Shown one piece after another: positions 43,150 to 56,524 of a DNA stretch of 64,000 nt. The notes below the pieces were generated by a model. It saw only the letters and a list, made by a program, of their open reading frames with translations. It searched no databases and was not told the origin of the DNA. The translations under genes were made by a program, and so were the position numbers. Within the stretch, counting starts at the first letter, position 1; each line of letters starts with the position of its first letter. This DNA comes from Megalonaias nervosa (taxonomy: Eukaryota; Mollusca; Bivalvia; Unionida; Unionidae): assembly GCA_016617855.1 (NCBI GenBank), contig JAECUM010028771.1, positions 1 through 64,000 on the forward strand, given 5' to 3'.

Positions 43150-43800
43150 ATCACCTCAGTCATATGTTGTGCATGTATCAAGAGTTGGATGTTTATGCTA
43201 CAGGTTACACTGATGACAGTGCCAACATCCAATTGAACTTAGGAAATGGCCTGATCATCTATTTCAGTCATGTGTCAGAGAGCCTGCAGCAATTAACTGC
43301 ATGTGTATACTCCTGGTCACACTGACGAACAAGTGTCAGTGTATGGCTTCATTAGATCACCTCAGTCATGTGACATACAGCCTTCATCGAAGTGAGCTTA
43401 TGCGTCTGGTTTGGTTGCCATAATCACGTGTTATACATCCTGCATCCAAGTGAGCTTATGGGTTTGGCTTGGTTACCTTCATCATGTGTCATGTATATTA
43501 CATTCATCGACAATTGCATATGCTAGAGGCAAGTGTTAGGCATCCAGCAACAACATGTGTATGATACAGCCTAGTGTCAGACATGCAGAATCAACAGAAT
43601 GTATGTTACAGCCAAGTGTCAGGCATTCAGCAACAACAGCATGCATATGCTACAGACTACACTGTAAGACATCAATAAGAGCATGTGGATACTACAGCAT
43701 ACAGTGTCAGGCATCCAGCAACAACAACACATGTATGCTAAAGCCTAGTGTCAGGCAACCAGCAACAACAGCGTTTATGTTACAGTCTACAGTATCAGGG
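43150..43800. repeat. Degenerate tandem repeat with GTGTCAGGCATCCAGCAACA
   Basis: GTGTCAGGCATCCAGCAACA followed by ACATGTATGCTACAGCCTA recurs with variable spacing (about 55-60 bases), clearest at 43530-43800 and fading leftward, where TCATGTGTxATGCATCC blocks replace it. Confidence 0.7.
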
Positions 43801-44050
43801 AGTAGACAGATATGTGACATGTAAATGATAGCAGATAAGTGACATGTGCATGACAGAAGACTGAAAAGTGACACGTGAATGACAGTAGACAAACATATGA
43901 CAAGTAAATGATAGAAACCAGAAAAGTGACATGTGAATGACAGTAACCAAATACTGATATGTAAATGAGAGAAGCCAGAAAAGTGGCATGGGAAAAAAGA
44001 AGATAGAAAATTGATGTAAGAATGAGAAAAGTGGCATGTGAATTGGGTAC
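43801..44050. repeat. Tandem repeat, unit about 60 bp, about 4 copies
   Basis: AAGTGACATGTGAATGACAG followed by AAACATATGACAAGTAAATG and AAACCAGAA recurs. Open frames here are a by-product of the repeat. Confidence 0.8.
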
Positions 44051-46240
44051 TAGAATGCAACTTTTACACAATTATTAAGTTATGTATTTGACCCTACCCA
44101 CCACCCATGCCCAATTTGCTTCCTTCCATTCACAACAAAATATATCTGGTATAATTTGCTGTGGAAGATAATCGACCATAACGATGTAAAACCATATCCT
44201 ATATTGTTGATGCAGCATCAGGCGGTCATGACTAACATACTATACGCAAAGCTTTTGTGCCCAATTTATTACAAGTTTTAATAGCATCTGCATCTCTAGT
44301 TTAAAGGTATGGTCACAAGGAACTGATTGGGTTTTAGGGAATATTATGAGGAACTTGGATTTTTTTTATTAAAAGCTAAAAATGCAAAATAAATTTAAAT
44401 TAATTTGCAACTAATTACAATGAATACATCACATGACTTGAATTAAAGAATTTATTTGTGTCACAGAAACAACAAATATTTCTGGCATATTAATATGGGA
44501 ATAGCATTTTAAATTTAGTTGTGCTAGTTTTAGCTGGGCAAACGAGAATAAAGAATTTTGTTGGGCAATGAGAAAAATAGTTTTTCACATATAGCTAATA
44601 AAACATTTATCAAAAAGCGCATTTTAGAAATCTGAGAGGGGCTAATTTAAGACAAGGGTACATATTGCAATATGACATTAAATTCTGGTTGAATGAACTC
44701 AACTGGGCATTGGGGATGTCAACATCAGGCTGTGGGACTACATTACTGCATTTGATAAACAAAAATGTACTAGAATTATCAAAATCATTACATAAAATAC
44801 ATTTTTAAAACCAGACCATTTTTTGGAAGTATTTGCACAAGTAACATATGTGCATCTTAGCCAGGATTGGAGACTCAGATTTCAATATATTAACTCTGAG
44901 AAATGAGAGAATACACTGAGGATCTTTTGAACAGACAATGAACACATATTATCTGGGGAGGAGGGTTTGATAACCGTGGTGGTGATTTTGGGAATACAGA
45001 ACTTTGCAGTATTTGTAAGATTACTATTTCCTGTTTCTAAATGGGGATGAATTCGAATACCAAAATGTATAATTAATTTTTTTTTATTTGGGATTTGGGC
45101 TAAAATACAACATTACAGGTGGGATTAGATGATGAAGAGAATGTCTAGCAGTATAACACAGACGAGATTTTGTTGGAGATAAAGCTATAGCTCCTTTGCC
45201 AAGACTATAGCTGATCAATACACTACAGAGCCATAGTGAAATTTAAGTCTCACTAAAGTACTATAATATCTAAGCAATAGTGTGATGAATCATAAAACAT
45301 CAATAAAGTGTGGCTCATGTTAATATAATTCTCACAGGTCTCAGCATTATAAATTATTAACTTTCAGTGCTTCATATGTCAATATTAATGATCAGCAATA
45401 TGGGATACATTTTAATACATACATGAAGATATAAAAGACTTGTAGGATTGCTATCCTCAATACATATTGTAATATCATGTTTATTGACTTTAAATTATTA
45501 ATATTCTGTAAATTTTGGTGTTTGTATTCACACAGCTTTGTCTCCCATTATCAATGTTGGTCCAAATTTGTCTTTTGGGTAGTTGTTTTGGCCTCTTTCA
45601 TGTCCTTGTAAACTATTTAGAGTAGCATATTCATTGTATGAGGTAGAGAATTAAGTTATGTTGTCTTTAAATTATGTCTCTAAGTACAGAGTAATTCCAC
45701 TGACAATTTACTTGTATAAGTGCGAATTGCAATTCGCCTGCCATCATATGTTTGAATTTTACTAAGGTGTTAAGTATCATCGGAACCACTTGTGTTTCCC
45801 TTGCGTACTTATGACCAAGGTTTTTCCCGTCAATCTGTGCATAAGACCAATGTGTCTAAAGGTTATAAATACCAGTCGTGTGCCGTGTTTTGGCAGATGC
45901 ATTCAGTCTGGCAGCGAGTATACACGTAGGTATGATGTAGGCATAGAAGAGCAAGCACAACTGCGATATGCTTACATGTAGAGTAGGGAGCATCCATTTT
46001 ATTATTCCTAAAGGGAGTATTTGTTATCTGCATATTACCTTACAGTGATCTTTAGTTAGTTATAAATAAGAAAAACAATTCTAAATGTATATTTCAAAGC
46101 ATTAGCACTTTCTGGAATATAACAGTACTATACTATACTCAATGGCAAACATATCTGAGTGGTATAATTTTCCATGTGTTTTATAATTCAATTTGTTGTA
46201 CTCTTTCCTAAGAAATACATTGATCATATTTTCAATGATA
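44051..46240. other. Intron, no recognised gene
   Basis: AT-rich intron. A locally GC-richer stretch at about 45770-45980 has a 63-codon open frame without a recognisable family. Confidence 0.45.
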
Positions 46241-46314
46241 TTTTGTTTTCTGCGTACTTAATTTTACATTGAGCCACATGTATCAATGTAAAGTTAAGAA
46301 CGCAGAAAACAAAA
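46241..46314. repeat. 31-bp inverted repeat with 12-base loop
   Basis: The left arm (46241-46271, starting TTTTGTTTTCTGCG) and right arm (46284-46314, ending CGCAGAAAACAAAA) are complementary at 29 of 31 positions, around the loop AGCCACATGTAT. A strong hairpin could form in DNA or RNA. Confidence 0.9.
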
Positions 46315-46519
46315 GGATTGTTTCCAGCTAATGGCATCAAAGCACATTATATATGGTAGTTAGCCAGGTTGTCTGCTGTTATCTTAACATTTACGTTTTT
46401 AAAGACCATTTTCATCCCCTTATTGCATTTTTTACGAACATCATCAAACCAGGGTTTGTAGAAATGCTTGAGCATTGGAAATATTACCATTACTTTATTA
46501 TGCTAAAAAGTTATTACCA

Positions 46520-46680
46520 CAGAGATTGTTGCTAAATTCCCAAGACAGGTCAAGTAAAGAAATAGATTAGGGATGGTCAGATCTAAGGATGAGCAGGATG
46601 CAGGAAAGATAGACCCTAACACTAACGACTGTCTTCAAACAAAGATTTCTAATTCATTCCCGTGAAATATCAAATCCCGC
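46520..46680. repeat. Dispersed repeat family C (copy 1)
   Basis: TGCTAAATTCCCAAGACAGG, then AAAGAAATAGATTAGGGATG, AAGGATGAGCAGGATG and CTTCAAACAAAGATTTCTAA match 48038-48205 in order, with about 80 percent similarity by eye. Confidence 0.7.
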
Positions 46681-48035
46681 AAAAATAATCATTACAATAA
46701 AATGTAATGAAACAAAAATAAAATAAAAAAGAATTTTGAAACTAACACACAAGCAATTTAATTACATTTACGTAACAGCGTAACTAAAGTAAAATTTTCA
46801 GCAATACCTCACACAACTAGCAACCAGTAAGGACGCTTTTCTACAAAATAAAGTTTTGTCAGACTTTACTTACCCTGACGTCAATTCTCTAATAAATTAA
46901 AATTCTCAGAAAAGAAATGGACCTGTTTTCAAGTTTCATTGGCCTACGTTTCACTTGGCTTGAAAGCAATGAAAGCTGGGAATGCCGAAATTGGGTTAAG
47001 TTGAAATATTATTCTTTAATGAAATGAATAAAAATATATTATGCCTAGTGGAACTGTAAGCAAGATTTTGTTTCATTCAAGAAATATATCCCCCACATGA
47101 ACCTACTTCTGCATACCTCGACTACCATCGCATTGCAACACATTTAACTGTATGTCTACGGAACATGACAATGCGTGCATCAGCTAGTGTCAGATTTTGA
47201 TTCCATCAGTATAAAAACAGCACAGTAAGTATATTAGTTACATATTAATTTGTGGAAGAGTGTTGATATGGGCTGCCAAGTGTGTGAGCTATTCCTGAAA
47301 CTTTGACTACTTGTTCCGATGTCAACTGACATTGGAACACGCTATACAAGGCCGTTATTTGGGTAGAAAGATGAAGCACTAAAACATAAACAACATGTGA
47401 TACGTCTTACATAGTAGGACTACCATGTCACATGATGGAGGCAATCATATCTCCTGCCACAAAACATATCAAACTGACATGTGATGTCCATTAAACGTAA
47501 TTATGTCCCTTCTTGCTTTTATTCACAAGAATCTGAATATTCATTTTTATTCTTCTGTGCTGATTCTTAACACAATTTAAGAGGCTTATTTTCCATTTCA
47601 TCTTCAACATGCATCACTTGCTGGACACCATTTTGTGAAGCTCTATAACCAACAGTTTGATGATGAAAATGCTTTGTATGAAAACTTACACGCAGTTTAA
47701 ATCGTCTGAGGCACTGCTAAAAGTTAGTCTGATTCCCTGACTAATTCCACTAATTCTAACATCAAACCTGGATCCAAATCAAACACGGATGAACCAATTA
47801 TTTGGATTTTTCGACAACAATAATTTTTCCATAGGTTTTGCATTTATTCCATAAGACCATATTTTAAGGGTCAATTTCGTAAGACTTGCGGCAAAATCGT
47901 ATGGGTTGGCAGGTCCGTATCTGCCGTGACTGAAACGTTTTCCAATCTGATTTTCTTAAAATGTTCATGTCTGCCTTAGCCCTTGAGGACTGGATGTATT
48001 ACTGATACTTAAGTATCTTGAAAAGTGATTACTAC
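46681..48035. other. Intron, no gene seen
   Basis: AT-rich intron without a supported feature. Confidence 0.5.
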
Positions 48036-48205
48036 AGGAGTTGTTACTAAATTCCCAAGTGAAGTTATGTTAAAGAAATGGATCAGAGATGCTCAGATCC
48101 AAGGATGAGTAGGATCATGTAGCTGGATGCAGGGAAGATGCACCTATCACTAACAAGGCAAAGACTGTGTTTTCAAACAAAGCCTTCTAATATTCATTCC
48201 CTTTC
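48036..48205. repeat. Dispersed repeat family C (copy 2)
   Basis: Second copy of the repeat at 46520-46680, with a small internal insertion (GATCATGTAGCTGGATG). Confidence 0.7.
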
Positions 48206-48359
48206 TAACTGATATCGTTACAGCTCCAACATGTATGGTGGTTACCTAAGTCACAAACTAGAACAAAAATTAGAGGTATCTGTTTAATATGAGGGTCAAG
48301 ATCAGATTTATTGACTGGATTACAATAATCATATTTATTGGAGTAAATTGAGGGATTTG

Positions 48360-48700
48360 AAGACATAAGATTAACTGACTGGAGCACTTTGAAGGATATA
48401 CAGTGATCAGATTAAATGACTGGAATACTTAGGGGGACATAAAGTGATCTGATTGAATGATTGGAATCATTGGTGGGGTATAAAGTGATCTGATTGAATT
48501 ACTGGAATCATTGGTGGGGTATAAAGTGATCTGACTGAATGACTGGAATCATTGGTGGGGTATAAAGTGATCTGACTGAATGACTGGAATACTTAGCGGG
48601 ACATAAAGTGATCAGATTGAATGATGGAATGATTACTTGGGTATAAAGTGATCTGAATGACTGGAGTAACTGAATAGATACAAAGTAAAACAATTGACTG
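48360..48700. repeat. Tandem repeat, unit about 40 bp, about 8 copies
   Basis: AAGTGATCTGATTGAATGAC followed by TGGAATCATTGGTGGGGTAT recurs; the three central copies are nearly identical and the outer ones diverged. Confidence 0.88.
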
Positions 48701-48778
48701 ATTGGGAAATATAGGAGGATATAAAGTAAGCAACATGGAAAACCTTTCTGTAGGCACTGATGGCATTTAAATGTATAC

Positions 48779-49030
48779 CTTGACACCAGCATCCTTGAGC
48801 CTCATCAGTTGCTGTTCCAAGAGAAACCACCGAGTGGGTATCTGCTCTCCCCAGTATGGCTGCTGTGATGCCACCTCTACAATTTTTCTCTTCAAATTCT
48901 CCAATTCACTGTCAAGAACTGTGTTATCAATGGCAAAGTCCTCAACAACCAAGTGAACTATGGTAGGTTTGTCTCTTAGATAAGAACGGATTTCCTTTAG
49001 GTATCTCTGACCATGTTCACGACAATAATC
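48779..49030 (-). CDS. Roc-COR-HEPN gene, exon 3: end of Roc domain
   Basis: The acceptor TTTCTAG (AG at 49032-49031) and donor GTATAC (GT at 48778-48777) enclose 252 bases (84 codons, phase 0 at both ends). It begins DYCREHGQRYLKEIRSYL and continues with IVHLVVEDFAIDNTVLDSEL, KIVEVASQQPYWGEQIPTRW and FLLEQQLMRLKDAGVK. This block, with EDFAIDN and QxPYWGExIPxRW, is typical of the C-terminal Roc region of the large Roco-like families of molluscs and amphioxus. The sequence is undamaged. Confidence 0.82.
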
Positions 49031-50450
49031 CTAGAAACGGAAAGACAATTCTGTATTCATACAATGATAAACTCTTTGAAGGTGTAAAGCCAGTTTGTGA
49101 AATTTGTTTTACAAGTATTCTCCTATTATAATCCACTCATTACTTTTGGACCACTTGGTTGTCTCCCTTAGATACTCCCAAAAATGTCTTAGTCACTCAT
49201 TTCTTAAACGCTAATATATCACCATAATAAACAGTTTTTGTCTTTACACTCTTTCATAATGCATCTGAATTAGATTGATTTAGTCTCAACTTTTTTCTGT
49301 AAAGCTGTATGGCACCTAAAATGTTTGAGAATGAGTATGCTAAAAAGATAGAGATCAATTCAGAGATCTCAAGCCTTGCTACAGTTTCAATCATTTTTAG
49401 CACATGTAAGACTTTCAAGTTCAGGTACTGTGTAGACACACATCTAGTAATTTCCCTCCATGGCACCCACAAACAGAAAAACATGAGCATTAGGAAATGT
49501 TAATTCATCTGTATTCCTGGTATCCATGCTGAGATGATGACATGATCAATATATGCTACAAGATGCTTTACTGGGTACGAACCAGTTTCCAGGAATCCAA
49601 GATAATGCCCATTTCTTCTGTTCATAGCTTCCTTTCAACTGCTGAGTATTGAAACCATCTTTGCTTTCATTAGGAACTCCAAAATACCAAATTTGGTAAA
49701 AATATTTTCTTATATGTCTGAGTTAATATGTTCACAGGATACCAATGATGTGCAACATAAAATTCATTGTCATGGACATTCAGTATGAACTTGACATCAT
49801 GGACATAAACTCACTGATATTGTCTCAGACAATATCAATATAAAACCACATACATACAGATACAAGTAATTAAGAGTCTGACTTGAATTTACATAATTCG
49901 CATGATTTTATCACAAGTTATCCAAATAATAATAATACTAATAATAGCGTGGACTTAGTACTGCACCTAAACTTTAGAAGCTCCAAGTGCTTTACAAAAT
50001 TAGATAACACATAAACACTTATACAATAAGATGATTGCAAAAACAAATGCCACGAAATTACAAAATGAAAACATTCTGACAATAAGAAGTAAACATTGTT
50101 TATTAGGTCTTTAAGTCTGTCAAATCAAACTCCTGTGTCTGTGCTAAAATGCAAAACATTCATGACCCCATTCTAACACCAACTCCCAAGTTTTAGTATC
50201 TATTTTTAAACAAATATTAAGTGTCAATAATCAATTTATATGAACAGATTCTACTCTGCAAATACATGCAGTGTTAAAATATGCATCTGAATAAATTCTG
50301 GCCAATACACACTTAAGATAAACACCCACTGTTACCCCACCACCTACTCTATAATTTTGAGTTAAAAATGCAAAGAAGACCAACAAATTTACATCAATAA
50401 ATTCTTTTCTATAATTCAATAATTACATCTGGTGTTAAAATATTCCAGGA
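49031..50450. other. Intron, no gene seen
   Basis: AT-rich intron; short AAT triplet run near 49927. Confidence 0.5.
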
Positions 50451-51292
50451 TAATAACTAGCCAATCCACATACATGATACCATGATACATACATACAAGT
50501 TACAATAATAACTAGCCAATCCACGTACATGATACCATGATACATACATGCAAGTTACAATAATAGCTAGCCAATCCACACACATGATACCATGATACAT
50601 ACATACAAGTTACAATAATAACTAGCCAATCCACACACATGATGCCATGATACATACATACAAGTTACAATAATGACTAGCCAATCCACATACATGATGC
50701 CATGATACATACATGCAAGTTACAATAATAACTAGCCAATCCACATACATGATGCCATGATACATACATGCAAGTACATACAAGTTACAATAATAACTAG
50801 CCAATCCACATACATGATGCCATGATACATACATGCAAGTTACAATAATAACTAGCCAATCCACATACATGATGCCATGATACATACATGCAAGTTACAA
50901 TAATAACTAGCCAATCCACATGCATGATACCATGATACATACATGCAAGTTACAATAATAACTAGCCAATCCACATACATGATACCATGATACATACATG
51001 CAAGTTACAATAATAACTAGCCAATCCACATACATGATACCATGATACATACATGCAAGTTACAATAATAACTAGTCAATCCACATACATGATACCATGA
51101 TACACACATGCAAGTTACAATAATAACTAGCCAATCTACATGCACGATACCATGATACATACATGCAAGTTACAATAATAACTAGCCAATCCACATACAT
51201 GATACCATGATACATACATGCAAGTTACAATAATAACTAGCCAATCCACACACATGATACCATGATACATACATGCAAGTTACAATAATACA
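50451..51292. repeat. 55-bp minisatellite, 15 copies
   Basis: The unit is CAAGTTACAATAATAACTAG, then CCAATCCACATACATGATAC and CATGATACATACATG. The block CCAATCCAC recurs every 55 bases from about 50461 to 51241, with one 65-base interval near 50770 caused by a 10-base duplication (CAAGTACATA). Copies are very similar, so the array is young or homogenised. It lies in the long Roc intron. Confidence 0.93.
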
Positions 51293-51569
51293 AGGACAAG
51301 GAGTTGTCTAAGACAATGTAAAATGCACACTTATTCCGCATATGAACTGACAAAATCTATAATTAATATTTTTGTAAAAGACCCCATACCCCCAGAACTT
51401 GGCATCATTCAAGTTATTCATCATATATATCCACAAACTGGGTTTAATAAAATCCATTCATAATTCTTTGTGTTGTACAATACATACAATCCAGAACATC
51501 TAAATACCCAAGTCAAGACCTTTAAAGTCATGAAAACCAGTTGAGAAGCAACTGACAGACATAGCAAGA
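51293..51569. other. Intron, no other feature seen
   Basis: AT-rich intron. Confidence 0.5.
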
Positions 51570-51930
51570 TTTTTAACCTGGCTGCTAGGATGTCCATACT
51601 AGATGTGAAATTAGTACCATTTTTACTTGGGACTAAATAAACATTATACGAAGGCTTTCAAAGAAAATGCTATATTGATATAACCATTTGCAATAAAAAC
51701 AAATTTTAAGAGGCTGCCATGGTACCCATACTCGATGCCAGATTGCCACCATTTTCATATACATGTATGACCGATACAATATCATACTACAAAAGGCCAC
51801 ATCAATATGACCATCTGTACAAGAGAAACAGCTAACAAGATATACCAGATGAGTGACATGATAGTCATATTGGATTTCTGATTGGCGGCATTTTCGTCCA
51901 GAACCAGCAAGATAATCTGAGCATGATTTT
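51570..51930. repeat. Dispersed repeat family B (copy 2)
   Basis: AAATTAGTACCATTTTTACT, a CTTTCAAAGAAAATGCTATA block, AAGAGGCTGCCATGG and TTGCCACCATTTTCATAT repeat the phrases of 25179-25690. Confidence 0.6.
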
Positions 51931-54529
51931 TGAGAAAATAAAGGAGTAGCTCATTTGTTATCTCATATTCTCATCCTCGCAGCTGTCAGTACTCTGCCAG
52001 TTATCCACTTCATTTAAGCTATAACACTTCATAAGCAGTAAGTGTGGCAGCTACTTGTATGTGCAGATCATGCGGAAACAACTGCTACTATTGTACACCA
52101 ACACGTCAAACATGGAAGACTTTTTCTCGTTCTGTGCAGAACAAGTCTCTTGTTAAACATTATCTACTGCATGTGGTAGATTATTACACTACAAACTTGC
52201 TGTATTAGAAATAACATGGTCACACAAGGTGATCATTTGATGAAGCTGTTCAACAGTCATCAAACTAAAATAAAACGGGGGCAAAATACTGAAAGATTGT
52301 CCATCTTCACTGAAATTCCATTTGTATACTAACTTTCTTACTGTTGATTGTGAAATCATTAATGACTTTACTAAAATTACAAATAATTTCAATGATTTTT
52401 TTCTCATAATTTGATGTATACATTGGTAAGGACTTTTTTGCATAACTGACAGTTACAGTATGCCAAATGAAACTTTACTGTACTAAGAATTTTGTTAGAA
52501 AGAAAGGAAATTAGAAAATATCTGCTTCAAAAGTGACTGGTTTGTATGACTTGTCCGAGAAACTCGTACGGTTAAAATATTACATTGTTGAAATTCTGTC
52601 TTAGCAAACAAAAGAATGTTCATAGCAACAACTGTTGACAAATGGGGGACAAACCCAGAAAAAAGTGTTACCCCCCTCCCCCTTTTTTAAGCCAGGAGAC
52701 AAATTGGGTAACATTAACTATAACCTGCATCTGTTCTGCCTATCAACAGCTAATTGTAGAAGGACATGTTTTCAATTGATTGTATGATTTTTTATTAACA
52801 ATAATTTGACTATCTTTATCAGTCAGACTTCAAACTATATCATTTCTATGAGACTGCGCCCACTGATTTCACTACTTAAAGAATATTGATGATGGGAGAT
52901 TAAATTAAGTTTTATTCTTACACTTACGTAAAGCTTTTGATACCAATAAAATTATACAATATAGATTACAAGCATATAATCTTATAAAACACTCAATACA
53001 GAGGTCTTCCACTGGAATGGCTTTGCAGACCACCTATGTACAGCCAGAAATCCATGGCACTAATGAGTAATGTATTCAAACGTACCCCTCTAGGACAGTA
53101 AGCCCTCTAATTCTGCCAATATACAAATGTAAAAACTATCACATTTTGCCCTCAGGCATGGCCACACAGTTGCACTTGCAGATATAAATCTCATGAATAT
53201 CTTTTGATATTAAATTCAATACACTGACATTTGTTCCAATATGCCAATATTTTAACTTGATTCAGTTCAAATAAGATTCTGCCAACATTAATGAGTGAGG
53301 ACCTTTAAAAAATCTTCCTTTACTTATCAAAATTTATGAACATCAATGTCAGATTAAAAATTAGAACTAGTGGGAATAAAAAAAGCAAAGGGCTCTGGCT
53401 GTGATAATATTCTCTGGAGGTCATTAAACAAAGGAAGCTGGCAAATTAAGAGTCTTAATACGTTTCTACCAGGATGTAGAAAGATGGAACACATCTGAGG
53501 CATACCAATTTTAGCTCATATTGAACAAGCCTTGGTAAAGTTTTCTTGAAGAACCAAAATTTGTTTGGCTGGGCAGTATGTGGTCATAGGTCCTGTACAT
53601 GCCACTGTTAACTTTAGAAATCAAACTCTTTCAGTGCCTTCATGATAAACTGTTGAACGCAATTTTTTTTTTTAAAATCCTGCGGAATATCAATATTATA
53701 ACTGGCTATAATTGGCCATAACTCTTTTAAACAAAGTTGTGGGATTACAAAAATCAATTTATTTCAAGGTCTAATTAATATAAAGCAGCATGCCAAATTT
53801 GGTTAAATTCCAATTAATTTTGTTCAGATTAATTTACAGTCATTTGTCATTTGACTAAAACTATAAACTAGTAGAACTGCTGTGATTAATCATGGTGAAA
53901 TCCAGTTTTGAATCATTCCATCTCTTTCACACTTGAAGCTACATACAATGACATTATGTAGATAAACAGAATATAAACTAATCATGGATCAGAAGAAATT
54001 TATGACCAATTATGAAAGTAAATCCAATGTCCAACACTAAAATCCAATCATCATTCCTGCTGATGCCAAATGCTGGGTGAATGTATAATCCGAGTCAACA
54101 TCTCACTGAAAGCATTAGACAATGTGAACTCATTCAATGTGTCAAATCAATATCAAACTGCATGTTAAATTCAGCAATAATCTAATAATTCCTGTTAATG
54201 TTGAAATGCTGAAAATGCAATACCGCTTAGATGACTGGTTTCTTTTGCCATTTCTCAATACCTTTCATTACAAGATTTTGAATAAATTTCCAGCAAGTAT
54301 TTGAAAATACTAACATTCTCTATATAAAAAAAGAAAATATTCAGCAATAATTTACAGATGATACATTTTCATATCATCCACAGAAACAGCTGAAGCAATT
54401 TGCAATTCAACAGGGAAAAAAACACAATTTTCAAGAAATTGCTTGATACAAAATTACAATAGATCAACATGTCTATTACCATTTGATAATCTATGGCATA
54501 TGTCATTGCTTCAACATATTCATGGCTAT
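51931..54529. other. Intron, no gene seen
   Basis: AT-rich intron; short C-rich tract near 52672. No coding segment supported. Confidence 0.5.
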
Positions 54530-54591
54530 TTAAGAATCTAAAGGATAGGTGATATTTCATTTAATAATCTAAAGGATATGTCATCACTTCG

Positions 54592-54632
<41 letters not shown>

Positions 54633-54930
54633 TCTTTAAGAATCTAAAGAATATTTAATTTATCTATCTAAAGGATATGTCATTGCTTCAACACATGTGT
54701 GGCTATTTAACAATCTAAAGGATATGTCATTGCTTCAACATATGTATGGCTAATCCTATTGAACAATCTAATGGATATGTCATTGCTTCAACATATGTAT
54801 TGCTATTTAACATTCTAAAGGATATGTCATTTAAGAATCTAAGGATATGTCATTGCTTAAACATATGTGTGGCTACTTAACAATCTAAAAGTTGCCATTT
54901 AAGAATCCAAACGATATGTAATTGCTTCAA
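54530..54930. repeat. Tandem repeat (unit about 55 bp) interrupted by (TA)n
   Basis: AATCTAAAGGATATGTCATT followed by GCTTCAACATATGTATGGC and TATTTAAC recurs about seven times. A (TA)n run of about 18 units occupies 54594-54629 where the unit has CATAT, suggesting that the microsatellite grew from the repeat itself. Confidence 0.82.
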
Positions 54931-55149
54931 AATTTGTACCTCTGTATAATACAGTTCAGGATTAAGCAATTCATTCCTAATAAAGAATATATGCTTCTAC
55001 CTTGCAAATCCAGCCCTCCCATGCTAAAACCATGTAGGTTAAAAGCTACAACTTGTCTGCCAGCCTAGAAGGCAGTTAGAGTGATCTCCCTTCGATAAGG
55101 ATTGGCAACAAATCTCTGAATACATCAGTTACTACTGGAACAGAAGGAC

Positions 55150-55580
55150 TCATGGTACTAATTCAGTTCCCATAGTAAATCCTTTGCAAATACCATGAGA
55201 TTAAAAATGCAATAACTTAAAATTTCAGAGTGCTCATGGATCAAATGTATATTTATTTGTATAGACACGTCCTTGATGACAGCTTCTGCATAGAGAAAAT
55301 CACATGAGCCACGGTATTTTCTGGATCTGCATGTGGTTGAAAAAGCATGTGCTTTCAATATGACACCAAAGAGTCAAGTGCTGATTTCAGTAAAGGGTCT
55401 TCCAAACTCAAGTCTTAAACAGACTGAAATTCAATAAATAAAACAATCTCATTTGTTTCAGTTACAACTAGGATAAGATCTCAAGATCCTTTTCACTAAA
55501 ATTTTACTTTACATTATCAACCAATCCTGGCCAGCCAAACCCACATATACTCTATTTTATCTTCACCCATTTCTAGACTG
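55150..55580. repeat. Long direct repeat D (copy 1)
   Basis: Begins ACTAATTCAGTTCCCATAG and shares ordered blocks with 56525-56965: AAAATTTCAGAGTGCTCATG, CACATGAGCCACGG, ATTTTCTGGATCTGCATGTG, TCAAGTGCTGATTTC, CTTCCAAACTCAAGT, CCCACATATACTCTATTTTA and CCATTTCTAGACTGG. Confidence 0.8.
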
Positions 55581-56524
55581 GTTCCTATCCTTCAATATCA
55601 TGTGAATCCTATATTCAATCCTGATTTACTTGACAGACCTAGGAATAGCAGTAGAATGCATCAGTAAACAGTGTGCATTGTTTTGCTTGTCAAAGATTAC
55701 ATTAGTGAATATTAAATTATATTGCAAGTTCATGTTTACAAAAGATACCAACAACACATTTCAATCAACATTTATTTAAGCTTCATTTCAGAAAATCAAA
55801 AAAATACTAAAATAAATCAGTCTCAGCAAGAGTTACTTTTTCACTATCACCATTTATCTATCTTCAATGAAAGATTGAAATATATTATCAGCCTCGTCAC
55901 ATTATGCATCAAGTCTGTAAAATGTCAAGGTCCCATTTATTTGTGCAAATATTACTACAGAAAAGTTGATTTAAATCCCACAAATTATCTGAAATTCCTC
56001 CAGAACACACATAATTTAAAACTAATGTTGGGCAGGCATAAACCAATTAGAATAAAAAGTATAAAGTTCCAAACCATTCACTAAATGAAATTAGTGGGAC
56101 ACAAAATAGTGAGGGGTCATCAACATTAAGCAAAGTGGTATGGACCTGAGTGATCCTATATGAAGCATAATGTTCCAAAACACAACTATTAAAGATCATA
56201 TTTCTGACCGTAATTACCCTATCAATGGTAAAGAGTATCAACGTTATATATCTGACTGCACAGATATTAACCAAAGTGCAAAACATTCCTCTTAGCATAG
56301 CCAAATCTACGCATTCTATCACTCTGCACACCCCTCCCCTTTCCTGGCAACAGTTTCCATATTTGAAAGTGCGTTCAATGTCTCGCTGAAAGTCACTCTG
56401 AGGTATAAAAAGGTATTAATTGTACTTGTTATCCAGAAATAGAATCATAGTATTGCACAGTAAAATGAATTGTACATGCATATGTGGAATCGCCATTGAT
56501 CTGTTTTTCTCTATAGGACCCAGA
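55581..56524. other. Intron, no gene seen
   Basis: AT-rich intron between the two copies of direct repeat D. A 120-codon frame at 55722-56084 is open but has no recognisable similarity and ordinary intron composition. Confidence 0.45.

Noticed and set aside
50451..51292. CRISPR array
   Set aside because: The whole 55-bp unit is repeated without variable spacers; a minisatellite.
55722..56084. 120-codon plus-strand frame in the Roc intron
   Set aside because: Composition equals the surrounding intron, no motif, opposite strand to the gene; chance frame.
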